A DNA stretch of 50,832 nucleotides from an uncultured Bacteroidales bacterium (GTDB taxonomy: Bacteria; Bacteroidota; Bacteroidia; Bacteroidales; P3): contig CAMVGR010000014.1 in NCBI GenBank assembly GCA_947167075.1, positions 1 through 50,832 on the forward strand, given 5' to 3'. A program made the position numbers and the translations under genes. The notes below the pieces were generated by a model. That model saw only the letters and a program-made list of their open reading frames with translations, searched no databases and was not told the DNA's origin. Within the stretch, counting starts at the first letter, position 1, and each line of letters opens with the position of its first letter. Positions 15,870 to 23,388 of this stretch are shown here, piece after piece.

Positions 15870-16451
15870 TTAACGGATATTTAATAACTTGTGTATTTGG
15901 AGCGACAATTGCCATTCTGGATGCTGAAGGCAGTAGTCGACGGCTTGTTCGGTGATGGTGCGGTTCTGTTCGATGTCTCCTGTGTCGCAGGGTTGAATGT
16001 AGCAATGGGAGGCTGCTATATGCTGATAGTCAGACGGGATGTGCTTGCCGTCAAAGACCACCTTCAGTTCGTCGGCTTTGCGAAGTAGGGGTTTCGCCTG
16101 TGGACCCACAAAGGCATCTTTGGGCGAAAGGGTTACCCAGTCTATGTTTTGAGGCAGGGCAATCGTGCCGTTGGTCTCGATGCAAACCATGAATCCTTTG
16201 GATTTCAGTCTGTCTACAAGGCTCGACGTGACTTGCAGGGCCGGCTCCCCACCGGTCAGTACCAGCAATGGTGCGTGGAATCGGCTGGCTTCGGCCACTA
16301 TCTCGTCCTCGCTCATCTCTGTATGGCTCTGGTGGCGGGTGTCGCAAAATGGGCAATCGAGGTTACATCCGCTCATCCGGACAAACACAGCGGCCATACC
16401 CGAGTGGTATCCTTCGCCCTGCAGCGAATGGAATATTTCGTTTACTAGCAT
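15870..16451 (-). CDS. queE: 7-carboxy-7-deazaguanine synthase QueE (radical SAM)
   Basis: The ATG at 16451 gives 193 residues, the usual length; the frame is open upstream but that part lies inside queD. The radical SAM cluster motif is CNLDCPFC (Cx3Cx2C) near residues 30-37, with the SAM-binding LTGGEP motif after it. The N-terminal FHSLQGEGYHSG is a QueE hallmark. QueE converts 6-carboxytetrahydropterin to 7-carboxy-7-deazaguanine with SAM, Mg2+ and a 4Fe-4S cluster. Its start overlaps the queD stop by 7 bp, so translation is probably coupled. Confidence 0.96.
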   Translation of the reverse strand: MLVNEIFHSLQGEGYHSGMAAVFVRMSGCNLDCPFCDTRHQSHTEMSEDEIVAEASRFHAPLLVLTGGEPALQVTSSLVDRLKSKGFMVCIETNGTIALPQNIDWVTLSPKDAFVGPQAKPLLRKADELKVVFDGKHIPSDYQHIAASHCYIQPCDTGDIEQNRTITEQAVDYCLQHPEWQLSLQIHKLLNIR

Positions 16452-16786
16452 GATTCGTCGGCTTCGTATGTGGCCACATTGCCACTTGTCTCCTGTACAT
16501 CGACGCGATAGCAATGCGGAATCTGTTCGCAGCACCAGCGTGCCATGTTCTCTGCAGTGGGATTGCAGCCTATCACATCGTTCACCACTTTGTGGTCCAA
16601 ACGGTCTGCCACAAAGCGTTTGATTTCGGAGAAGTCGACTACCATGCCGTTTTTGTCCAACTCGCGGCTGCGGCAATATATGGTTATCTGCCAGTTGTGG
16701 CCGTGCAGCTGGGTGCATTTGCTTTCGTAGTCGAGTTCCAGGCGGTGGGCTCCGGCCACTTCGAAGGTCTTTCTTACGTAATACAT
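16445..16786 (-). CDS. queD: 6-carboxytetrahydropterin synthase QueD
   Basis: The ATG at 16786 (MYYVRKTFEVAGAHRL) gives 113 residues, the normal QueD size; the upstream open frame is inside queC. The zinc ligands are the His of GAHRL and the HGH of the CTQLHGHNW motif, whose Cys is the catalytic thiol. It converts dihydroneopterin triphosphate to 6-carboxytetrahydropterin. It starts 2 bp after the queC stop and overlaps queE by 7 bp. No folE gene to supply its substrate is visible in the window. Confidence 0.96.
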   Translation of the reverse strand: MYYVRKTFEVAGAHRLELDYESKCTQLHGHNWQITIYCRSRELDKNGMVVDFSEIKRFVADRLDHKVVNDVIGCNPTAENMARWCCEQIPHCYRVDVQETSGNVATYEADESC

Positions 16787-16788
16787 GA

Positions 16789-17496
16789 TTATATCTTTTC
16801 GTATTGGGTGGGGTCGGGGATGCCGGCATTGAGGAAGGCCTCGTGGCGTTCGCGACAGGTGGCGCAATGGCCACAATGCTGTTTGCCCCCTCGATAGCAT
16901 GAATAGGTGCGGCTGTAGTCGATTCCCATTTCTGCGCCGCGTTTCACTATGTCGGATTTGGTGATGCCGGTATAGGGTGCGTAGAGCTCTACACCGATGT
17001 AGGTGCCTTCCCGCATGGCTTTGTCCATGGCCTGAACAAAACCTGGGCGGCAGTCGGGATAGATGGCGTGGTCGCCACCGTGGTTGGCTATCAGCACACG
17101 GTGCAATCCTCGGCTTTCGGCCAGTCCGCAGGCAATGCTGAGCATGATACCATTGCGGAAGGGGACTACGGTGCTATGCATATTCTCGTCGGCATATTCG
17201 CCGTCGGGTATTGCGTCGGCTCCAGCTGTCAGCGACGAAGAGAAGTGCTGCCCTATGAAGTCTAGATCGATTATCAGGTGCTCAATGCCTAGATGCTCGC
17301 AATGATAGCGTGCGCAGGCGGTCTCCTGTGCGGCATGATTGTTGCCATAGTTGTAGGTGATGGCAAGGGCAATACGCCGCTGTTCCTCATAGAGGAGTGT
17401 CGTGGAATCGAGTCCACCCGACAAAATGATTGCGGAATCGGGTTCCGAGGAATGTTTCAAATTCATATAACTTGTTTTGTTAAAGGGGGTTAGCAA
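16789..17496 (-). CDS. queC: 7-cyano-7-deazaguanine synthase QueC
   Basis: This protein has 235 residues from the ATG at 17496; an ATG ten codons later (17466, MNLKHSSEP) is a fair alternative. The PP-loop ATPase motif is ILSGGLDSTTLLYE. The C-terminus carries the zinc-binding cysteines CYRGGKQHCGHCATC. QueC turns 7-carboxy-7-deazaguanine into preQ0 using ammonia and ATP. It is the first gene of the operon. The promoter at 17523-17530 places the transcript start about 20 nt before the first ATG, leaving no room for a preQ1 riboswitch in the leader. Confidence 0.96.
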   Translation of the reverse strand: MLTPFNKTSYMNLKHSSEPDSAIILSGGLDSTTLLYEEQRRIALAITYNYGNNHAAQETACARYHCEHLGIEHLIIDLDFIGQHFSSSLTAGADAIPDGEYADENMHSTVVPFRNGIMLSIACGLAESRGLHRVLIANHGGDHAIYPDCRPGFVQAMDKAMREGTYIGVELYAPYTGITKSDIVKRGAEMGIDYSRTYSCYRGGKQHCGHCATCRERHEAFLNAGIPDPTQYEKI

Positions 17497-17522
17497 GCAC
17501 CCCTGCCGTATTGTAGCGACTG

Positions 17523-17530
17523 CAAAGATA
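17523..17530 (-). promoter_or_regulatory. -7 promoter box of the queC operon
   Basis: On the minus strand this reads TATCTTTG, followed by C. A near-consensus TTTA stands 19 bp upstream (17550-17553) in place of TTTG. Confidence 0.65.
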
Positions 17531-17666
17531 CAACATTTCCCAGATATGGTAAAAAAAACTATTTATATGCTAATAAAACAGACGATTATGTGCTGGAAAA
17601 AAGGTTAAAAAACGTGCCCAAAAAGCCAAAATGTAACCACCTGTAAATCAACAATAAAGTACCACC

Positions 17667-17721
17667 ATCTCTTACTCATCTCTTACTCATCTCCTAGTCA
17701 TCTATTTCTCATCTCTTAATC
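17667..17721 (+). repeat. 11-bp tandem repeat array, second family, copy 2 (ATCTCTTACTC unit)
   Basis: Five units start at 17667, 17678, 17689, 17700 and 17711: ATCTCTTACTC twice, then ATCTCCTAGTC, ATCTATTTCTC and ATCTCTTAATC. The period is exactly 11 bp. The unit pair ATCTCTTACTC-ATCTCCTAGTC is identical to the first two units at 9819-9840. Confidence 0.8.
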
Positions 17722-17793
17722 GAGTAAATGATGGGTAGTCGAAAAGTATGTTTTCGCAAAAAGAATACTAGTGGATGATACAAGAGAAGAAGA

Positions 17794-17862
17794 GGGATGC
17801 CGGGGTGGTTTAGGTAGCATCCCTGTCCACCTGCCGCTACCTACAATCGATATGGTGGACAG
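17794..17862. other. Candidate structured RNA with mutually exclusive stems
   Basis: Three perfect inverted repeats share sequence. A is GGGATGC (17794-17800) with GCATCCC (17817-17823). B is TAGGTAGC (17811-17818) with GCTACCTA (17836-17843). C is CTGTCCACC (17823-17831) with GGTGGACAG (17854-17862). A and B cannot form together; B and C would interleave as a pseudoknot. No convincing promoter was found on either strand, so this is a structural candidate only. Confidence 0.35.
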
Positions 17863-17902
17863 TTCCTCTGCTAGTTCAAATAAGATGAAGGAGACCTATA
17901 TA

Positions 17903-17946
17903 AAAAGACACCTCCCGCTGCACGATAGAAATCGGACAACGGGAGG
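17903..17946 (-). terminator. Probable terminator of the SIMPL gene
   Basis: On the minus strand CCTCCCG (17940-17946) pairs with CGGGAGG (17911-17917), followed by TGTCTTTTTATA. It is about 30 bp past the SIMPL stop codon. Confidence 0.65.
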
Positions 17947-17977
17947 CGAGTAGTGGCTCTAGGCTGATGTGGATGGT

Positions 17978-18685
17978 CTATTTTAGATAGTATTCGACGG
18001 TGGTCACCACACGGACTTTCTTCACCTGTGGGGTGTTCTCGTCGAGGTCTTCCACTTCGAAGTAGCCCTGCGAAGCGGTGCGCATCTTGCCTATCTTGCT
18101 GTGGCTGTTGTTGGCGAACTCGTCGGCGGCCACGCGAGCGTTCTCCAGGCTCTCGCGGATCATATCGGGTTTGATGTCGTTCAGACCCAGGTATTGATAG
18201 TCGGCATAGCTGTTGGCCAGTATGTTGCGATTGACGAGGTCGGTCTCCAAGGTCTGCTGCAGCTTGCGCACTAGGTCGAGATTTTTGGTGAAGACAGTGA
18301 CTGTCTGGTTGACCTGGTAGCGGAAGGTGATTTGCGACACATTGTTGCTCCAGTTGTAGCGGTCGTCGTAGTTGGCATTGGCCACTTTGATCTCCTCTTC
18401 GGTAAATCCAGCATCGAGCAGCATGGCTACAATCACATCGTTGTTGTTGTGGACGGTGGTGCGCAGGTCGGCCAGCTCGTTGCTCTTTTCGCTATAGCTG
18501 ATGCGCCACACTACGCGGTCGGCTGGCACCTCGCGTTCGCAAAGTCCACGCACTTTTACGGTGTTGTCGAACGACTTGAATGTGCGCACTGTGAGGATCA
18601 TCATAATCCCGAGTACAAGGGCTGCAATGATGATGCTGGCACCTTGAATCATGTTTTTCTTAAATGGTATATTGCTTCCTTTCAT
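17978..18685 (-). CDS. SIMPL domain (DUF541) protein
   Basis: This 235-residue protein has an N-terminal membrane helix at about residues 13-33 (IQGASIIIAALVLGIMMIL) and a periplasmic SIMPL domain over the rest. The opening VKVRGLCEREVPADRVVWRI corresponds to the family's first strand (usually V-x-G-x-G-x-x-x-v-x-P-D), and ending in VRVVTTVEYYL fits the last strand. SIMPL proteins form oligomeric periplasmic or envelope assemblies of mostly unknown role. A full consensus promoter lies just upstream. No partner gene is apparent. Confidence 0.9.
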   Translation of the reverse strand: MKGSNIPFKKNMIQGASIIIAALVLGIMMILTVRTFKSFDNTVKVRGLCEREVPADRVVWRISYSEKSNELADLRTTVHNNNDVIVAMLLDAGFTEEEIKVANANYDDRYNWSNNVSQITFRYQVNQTVTVFTKNLDLVRKLQQTLETDLVNRNILANSYADYQYLGLNDIKPDMIRESLENARVAADEFANNSHSKIGKMRTASQGYFEVEDLDENTPQVKKVRVVTTVEYYLK

Positions 18686-18723
18686 TGTGTTGTGTTTTAT
18701 TGGTTCATATAGTATGTTGTTGC

Positions 18724-18754
18724 AAAGATACGAACATTTGCCGAAACGACAAAA
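18724..18754 (-). promoter_or_regulatory. Consensus promoter of the SIMPL gene
   Basis: The minus strand has TTTG (18751-18754), 19 bp, then TATCTTTG (18724-18731), a full match to the Bacteroides pattern. Confidence 0.8.
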
Positions 18755-18808
18755 TATAATTTATTTTACGCCTGTGGGAGGGGTGCACAATGGTGGAAAG
18801 AGTAGGCT

Positions 18809-21463
18809 TCAACCCTCTCGGATCTTGCCGTCGGGGGTGCGATGGAAGAGCGTGAAGTGGTGCCGCAGTTTGTCTAAGAAAGGAGAGAGAGCGTGGGGAG
18901 TGCGCCCATAGTAGCTGTCGCTGACAATCATTAGGTGCTTCCTCGCCCGCGAGATGGCTACAAACAAACGCCTTGCATCCTCGGCTATCTGTTTCTCCGT
19001 CCAGCTTCGCTGACTGGGATAGTTGCCGTCGATGCATCGGTAGACAATCACAGTGTCGAATTCTAACCCCTTGGCTTTGTGGACGGTCGAAATGATGAAG
19101 CGTTCCTGCAGCGAGTTGCCACACAGGTCTGCCTCTTTGGTGGTGCAGAGGTCGGTGGTGTAGCGCTCCAGTTGCATGCGGAGGGTGGGGTAGAGGTCGG
19201 TCCGCACTAGGTCGGCCTCGATATAGTGAATCAGGTGTCCCCATTTCTCGACAGGGCCAATCAGCCCGCTCGAGAGTAGGATATTGTACGACTGCTGAAG
19301 CAGATCGGACAGTGAGGCTCCGCTGGATGGATGCCGAAGCATTGTTTGCGACGTTCTGTATAGCTCGCCATAGCGTGTGCGGAACTTGTCGATTAGGCCA
19401 CGATTGTTCGACATGAAGAGTTGCTGCGATGCAATCATCTGCATGGCAGAGATGTGGCAGAATTGCAGCAGCGAGAGGGTGGCCATGATGTCGTCGTCGG
19501 CCCGATGGGTGTTTTCGCCTTCCAGATGCAGGGCCTCTATGAGGTGAACCAGTTTGTAGTGACGCAGCCGTGGCCTGATAAGGCGGATGTATTTTAGTGT
19601 GTCGAAATAGGTGGGGCACACTTCATCCAGTTTTATGGCTGGATATGAGCGTTGCAAGTTGTGGGAGAGGATTTGGTAGTCGTACTCCACGTTGTGGCCT
19701 ACCAGTATCTTTCCAGCGCAGTAATCCATGAAACGCTGCAAGCCTTCGGCCCTGGAATGACGCTTGCTGGTGCGGTACACCTCAATCATGGGGTTGGGGT
19801 GCCCTCCGACTGTTTCTGGCAGTTCCCGCTCTGTTTCCAGTATGATGTTGAATGGTTTTCCCACTATTCTGCCCTGTCGTACCTTGATGGCTGCTATCTG
19901 TATGATGTCGTCGGTGGCCGGATCGAGGCCTGTGGTCTCGGTGTCGAAGATGACTAGCTCCTCGCTGTTGTAGGCTCGCACGAATTCTTGAATGTATGAG
20001 GAGTTGTTGTAGACCAGGAAATCGTTGGGAAGCATCGAGATACGACGCATCTCACGCATCAGGTTGCGTGCTGCGGTGTATGTGGGAGTGATACCTACAC
20101 CCCATAGTATTCTGGCCCATGCTATGAATACGGTCTCGTCGCATAATACCGAGAGGTGGGCCAATAGTAGCCGTATGGAGGGTAGAGAGAAGAGGTCGGT
20201 GCCGCTGATTTTGAAGTGAGGCACATTCATGGCCTGCATGGTGTCGCTGATTTCGTCGGCTTCGCGGTTGGTGCTGACGAGTATGGCTACACGCCCGTCG
20301 GGTTCACGGTCGCCATAGCGTTTGGCAAATCGTGCCGTGTAGTAGGCCTCAAGGGTGGCATCGCCCACATCGAGCAGACAGAGGTCTTCGGATTTGCACT
20401 CGGCACTATTGCTGTTGGACGGCAAATATTCGCGACTGATGCCCAGGTTTTGTACTGCATAGTCGTTCTGCAGCTGCAGCAGATAGTTGGGCGACCGGTA
20501 GTTGGTGTGCAGGTGGTGTATGTTGTGCCCGCACCGTTTTTTGAGGGCTTCTATGGCCTCTAGCTTGGCTCCAATGAAGGAGAATATGGCCTGCTGCTCG
20601 TCGCCCAGGTATACGATGGTGGCATCTTCGGTGGCAAGCAGGTCGATGAGGGCGAATTGTAGGTTGTTCAAGTCCTGCACTTCGTCGATTTCTATCCAGC
20701 CATATCGATGCAGAGGGGCGCTCGCGGAGGTATCCTTACCCTGTCTGGCGAGGTGCTGGTAGGCCAGTATCAGCAGGTCGTCGTAGTCGAGCAGGTCGTT
20801 ATTCTCTTTGTATTGCTGATAGGCTTTCGCCAGTCGTAGGGTGTGCAGGGCAGGCACGTCGGATAGGGTAGGGTAGCGCTCCTGCAGTTCGTCGATGTGC
20901 TGATAGATGTATGCTATCGATTCCTCTCCGGATGGCATTCCCAATATGTCGCACAGTTTATGGATGGAGCCGAGGTGTAGCAACTCGTTATGCAGTATGA
21001 TATTGGACGTGTGGCCCAGCGTGGTTTGCCAAAGGGCGTGCTGGTATCGCATCAGCTCGGTGGTACGGCTTTGGATGCACATCTTTTTGCATAGCTCTTC
21101 CTGTATGATGTTCTCTACGTCGCTTTCGTCGATGATGGCACTGTTGTGGTTGACTAGGCCTTGGTTGAAGAGCAGTTGCGAGCAGAATCGATGGATATTT
21201 CCCACATATAGATTGTCCGGCACAGGATTGCCGGTGCGCTCGGCAATACGCAGAGCCATGCCCTTGGCGGCGCGGTTGGTGAATGTGAGGCACAGCATGT
21301 CGCTGTATTTCTCCCCCTCTTCGTGGGCATGCACGACGCGCTCCGTCAGGATGTCGGTCTTGCCGCATCCCGGTGGTGCCAACACGAGGTGTCGTCCACC
21401 GCTGATCTCGATGGCTTCTTGCTGCCACGGATCAAAAGTTCGCTGTGTGTTGCTGTGTTGCAA
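18809..21463 (-). CDS. UvrD/Rep-type helicase with inserted DEDDh 3'-5' exonuclease domain
   Basis: This 884-residue protein carries the SF1A helicase motifs: Walker A APPGCGKTD (29-37), Walker B WIEIDEVQD (256-264), motif III YLGDEQQAIFSF (285-296), then motif V STVHKAKGLEFD and motif VI RRLFVAISRARKHL near the C-terminus. Between the two helicase halves, about residues 500-670, sits a complete DnaQ-like exonuclease: D507 and E509 (FDTETTG), D595 (GHNVEYDYQ) and H653/D658 (HRADDD). Such an enzyme could unwind DNA and trim 3' ends in repair or replication restart, but the role is inferred. It has its own consensus promoter and no coupled neighbour. Confidence 0.93.
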   Translation of the reverse strand: MQHSNTQRTFDPWQQEAIEISGGRHLVLAPPGCGKTDILTERVVHAHEEGEKYSDMLCLTFTNRAAKGMALRIAERTGNPVPDNLYVGNIHRFCSQLLFNQGLVNHNSAIIDESDVENIIQEELCKKMCIQSRTTELMRYQHALWQTTLGHTSNIILHNELLHLGSIHKLCDILGMPSGEESIAYIYQHIDELQERYPTLSDVPALHTLRLAKAYQQYKENNDLLDYDDLLILAYQHLARQGKDTSASAPLHRYGWIEIDEVQDLNNLQFALIDLLATEDATIVYLGDEQQAIFSFIGAKLEAIEALKKRCGHNIHHLHTNYRSPNYLLQLQNDYAVQNLGISREYLPSNSNSAECKSEDLCLLDVGDATLEAYYTARFAKRYGDREPDGRVAILVSTNREADEISDTMQAMNVPHFKISGTDLFSLPSIRLLLAHLSVLCDETVFIAWARILWGVGITPTYTAARNLMREMRRISMLPNDFLVYNNSSYIQEFVRAYNSEELVIFDTETTGLDPATDDIIQIAAIKVRQGRIVGKPFNIILETERELPETVGGHPNPMIEVYRTSKRHSRAEGLQRFMDYCAGKILVGHNVEYDYQILSHNLQRSYPAIKLDEVCPTYFDTLKYIRLIRPRLRHYKLVHLIEALHLEGENTHRADDDIMATLSLLQFCHISAMQMIASQQLFMSNNRGLIDKFRTRYGELYRTSQTMLRHPSSGASLSDLLQQSYNILLSSGLIGPVEKWGHLIHYIEADLVRTDLYPTLRMQLERYTTDLCTTKEADLCGNSLQERFIISTVHKAKGLEFDTVIVYRCIDGNYPSQRSWTEKQIAEDARRLFVAISRARKHLMIVSDSYYGRTPHALSPFLDKLRHHFTLFHRTPDGKIREG

Positions 21464-21500
21464 GATGTTATGCGTGTGTTGTGTACCTTTGTGATGGATG

Positions 21501-21531
21501 CAAAGTTAGCAAAACATTTTCATATAGCAAA
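21501..21531 (-). promoter_or_regulatory. Consensus promoter of the helicase-exonuclease gene
   Basis: The minus strand has TTTG (21528-21531), 19 bp, then TAACTTTG (21501-21508); the start codon is 38 bp downstream. Confidence 0.8.
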
Positions 21532-21607
21532 ACCTATTTTCTCAATTATCCTCCCGCCGGTGCTGCGGCTGATCGGCCAAGAGACCGAGGGCGGCGTTGC
21601 TGCACAG

Positions 21608-22108
21608 TCAGATGTTCTGTGCTCCGTATAGGGTGGCTTGGGTCAGCTCGTCGTGGACGTAGACCAGTTTCATGCTGAAGAAGGGCTGCTGTTCGTCGAG
21701 TAGCAAGCGCAGGAAGAGCTTGTCGCCCTCCCATAGTGCTATCGTCGGGTCGCCCACACCGTCGGCGACGGGCAGGTCGCGTTTGGCGATCCAGGCCAGT
21801 GTGCCTTCGTCGTCGATGCTCATGTCGGGCTCGCCGTTCCACGCTGTGGCGGTGAAGAGGTGCATGTATTCGTTGGGCCAGGTGTCGGAGATGAAGGTGA
21901 CGATGCCGCGATAGCGCCACTGTGTGACGCTGAGTCCGGTCTCTTCCTTCACTTCGCGCAGCATGCACTCGTCGGGGCTTTCGTCGGCCTCGCACTTGCC
22001 GCCCACGCCAATCCATTTGCCATGGCTGGCGTCGTTCTGCTTTTTTACACGGTGAAGCATCAGATAGCGTTCGCCGTCGTCGATATAGCAAAGAGTGGTC
22101 TGTTTCAT
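21608..22108 (-). CDS. Nudix hydrolase (MutT-like)
   Basis: The ATG at 22108 (MKQTTLCYIDDG) gives 166 residues; an in-frame ATG at 22123 sits inside the upstream terminator and is less likely. The Nudix box is intact: Gly, then CEADESPDE, then REVKEETG. These enzymes hydrolyse a nucleoside diphosphate linked to another group; the N-terminal YLMLHRVKKQND and Nudix-box context resemble 8-oxo-dGTP/2-hydroxy-dATP diphosphatases, so nucleotide pool cleaning is plausible. No promoter of its own is visible. The terminator at 22116-22157 lies directly before the start, so expression may depend on readthrough from the small gene upstream. Confidence 0.93.
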   Translation of the reverse strand: MKQTTLCYIDDGERYLMLHRVKKQNDASHGKWIGVGGKCEADESPDECMLREVKEETGLSVTQWRYRGIVTFISDTWPNEYMHLFTATAWNGEPDMSIDDEGTLAWIAKRDLPVADGVGDPTIALWEGDKLFLRLLLDEQQPFFSMKLVYVHDELTQATLYGAQNI

Positions 22109-22115
22109 ACAACTA

Positions 22116-22157
22116 AAAACCAACGAGACATCGAGTCGGCTTGTCCTCGTGTCTCGT
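22116..22157. terminator. Intrinsic terminator between the 45-codon gene and the Nudix gene
   Basis: ACGAGAC (22123-22129) plus CGAG (22132-22135) pair with CTCG (22146-22149) plus GTCTCGT (22151-22157). On the minus strand the stem is followed by GGTTTTTAG, and on the plus strand by GTTGTTTTTTC. In the minus direction the T run ends about 8 bp before the Nudix start codon. Confidence 0.8.
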
Positions 22158-22192
22158 CGTTGTTTTTTCTTGTAGACCTGTGGCCTGTCAGA

Positions 22193-22330
22193 TTAGTCCT
22201 CTGCGTTGATGATGGCTTTGTGCACGGCATTCCAGCCAGCGGCAGTGATACCCCAATTGTTGGTGGAGTTCTTGTTGCCATTGATGCGGACCTTTCTTCT
22301 CTTCACTTTTTTATTGGCATTGATACCCAT
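22193..22330 (-). CDS. Small basic hypothetical protein (45 residues)
   Basis: A 45-residue frame starts at 22330 (MGINANKKVKRRKVRING) and ends INAED. It is strongly basic at the N-terminus (KKVKRRKVR) and has one tryptophan in NNWGITAAGW and a second in the helix that follows. It has no signal peptide or membrane helix; the basic start suggests nucleic acid binding. A good promoter lies at 22406-22437 with a leader of about 70 nt, and a terminator follows at 22116-22157, so this is a complete transcription unit. I do not recognise the family. It could be a stand-alone small protein or a leader peptide controlling the Nudix gene. Confidence 0.7.
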   Translation of the reverse strand: MGINANKKVKRRKVRINGNKNSTNNWGITAAGWNAVHKAIINAED

Positions 22331-22405
22331 CTTATGAATGATTTAATTGTTTATATTCCTGTATATCAGTGTTTAATTGCATTTTATGCCATTCAAAATG
22401 CTCGG

Positions 22406-22437
22406 CAAAGATACACACATTTCTGAAACTGGCCAAA
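22406..22437 (-). promoter_or_regulatory. Promoter of the 45-codon gene
   Basis: The minus strand has TTTG (22434-22437), 20 bp, then TATCTTTG (22406-22413). Confidence 0.75.
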
Positions 22438-22563
22438 TTTTTTTTCTCTAATTCCATATTTTTAGCATTCGTCACCTCTGAATTGCTCCGCCTATCCTAA
22501 GTCGGTTTCGACATCGTTGCAGGGTGAATACAGGGCGACTGAGGGGTACTTTCACCGTTCGGT

Positions 22564-22622
22564 CACGGTGCATCTACGGTGCATGTACGGTGCATGTACG
22601 GTTGAAGTACGGTGCAAGTACG
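22564..22622 (+). repeat. 11-bp tandem repeat array, copy 2 (CGGTGCATGTA unit)
   Basis: Five units start at 22566, 22577, 22588, 22599 and 22610 with a partial one at 22621. The 2nd and 3rd are CGGTGCATGTA; the others vary at unit positions 5, 6, 8 and 9 (for example CGGTTGAAGTA). CGGT at the unit start and TA at the end never change in the full units. The array opens with CACGG like copy 1. Confidence 0.85.
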
Positions 22623-22788
22623 TCAAGATGCTGGTATTTAGTGATATATGGAGAGTGATTGCTGTATTGTGTTGTGAATGAATGCGTTGTTTATGCTGGC
22701 TGCTGATGCATTGTGGCTGCAAATATTTATTTGCCGATGATACAATATTTCTTTGATGGAAGCGTTATTTGCTAAAAAATCTAATGAT

Positions 22789-23388
22789 ATGAAAAAAGGA
22801 GCTATTACCATTGTTGCGATTGTGGCCGTTGTGGCAGTCGTCCTTTTGTGGGGCGTCGGAGTGTACAATCGTCTAGTCACCGAGGATGAGAACGTGCAGA
22901 ATGCCTGGGCGCAGGTGGAGAATGTCTATAAGCGCCGTATGGACTTGGTGCCACAGTTGGTGGCAACAGTGCAGGGTGCTGCCGACTACGAGAAAAGCGT
23001 GCTCACCGAAGTGACCAATGCTCGTGCCGGCGTGGAGCAGGCTCAGGTGGATCCATCCACCCTCAGCGAGGAGCAAGTGAAAGCCTACCAGCAGGCACAG
23101 GATAGGCTGAGCAAGGCTGTGGCCAACACCATTAAGGTGACCGTGGAGCGCTATCCCGAGCTGACGGCCACGCAGGGCTTCCGCGACCTACAGACACAAC
23201 TTGAGGGTACGGAAAACCGTATCACTGTGGAACGTGGCAAGTTCAACGATGCCGTGCAGAAATACAACACCAAACTACGTCGTTTCCCCACCAGCATCGT
23301 GGCTGGCATCACAGGCTTCCAAAAGAAGGGCTACTTCACGGCACCCGAGGAGGCCAGCGAGCCCGTGAAGGTGGAATTCAACTTCTAA
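22789..23388 (+). CDS. lemA: LemA family protein
   Basis: This protein has 199 residues from the ATG at 22789 (MKKGAITIVAIV); an in-frame ATG at 22753 adds 12 polar residues that do not look native. It has one N-terminal membrane helix (about residues 4-24), then the conserved LemA start YNRLVTEDENVQNAWAQVE and a long helical bundle with RRMDLVPQLVATVQG and FNDAVQKYNT. LemA proteins are membrane-anchored helical proteins of unsettled function, often paired with TPM-domain proteins. The next gene starts at the base after its stop codon, so they form an operon. Confidence 0.95.
   Translation: MKKGAITIVAIVAVVAVVLLWGVGVYNRLVTEDENVQNAWAQVENVYKRRMDLVPQLVATVQGAADYEKSVLTEVTNARAGVEQAQVDPSTLSEEQVKAYQQAQDRLSKAVANTIKVTVERYPELTATQGFRDLQTQLEGTENRITVERGKFNDAVQKYNTKLRRFPTSIVAGITGFQKKGYFTAPEEASEPVKVEFNF

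Larger units (their letters stand above)
17497..17977. other. Intergenic region with repeat array, alternative hairpins and terminator
   Basis: The 481-bp spacer lies between the SIMPL gene end and the queC start, both on the minus strand. In order it holds the queC promoter, an 11-bp repeat array (17667-17721), a cluster of competing hairpins (17794-17862) and a terminator (17903-17946). A 60-codon frame at 17771-17953 passes through all of these structures and is not credible. Confidence 0.6.
22331..22788. other. Intergenic region with promoter and 11-bp repeat array
   Basis: The 458-bp divergent spacer between the small minus-strand gene and lemA holds the promoter at 22406-22437 and the array at 22564-22622. 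No clear TAnnTTTG box for lemA was found. Nothing else is recognisable. Confidence 0.6.

Noticed and set aside
17497..17530. preQ1 riboswitch in front of queC
   Set aside because: The predicted leader is only about 20 nt and shows no pseudoknot of that class.
17771..17953. A 60-codon plus-strand frame in the spacer before the SIMPL gene
   Set aside because: It reads through three hairpins and the SIMPL terminator; the composition is not protein-like.
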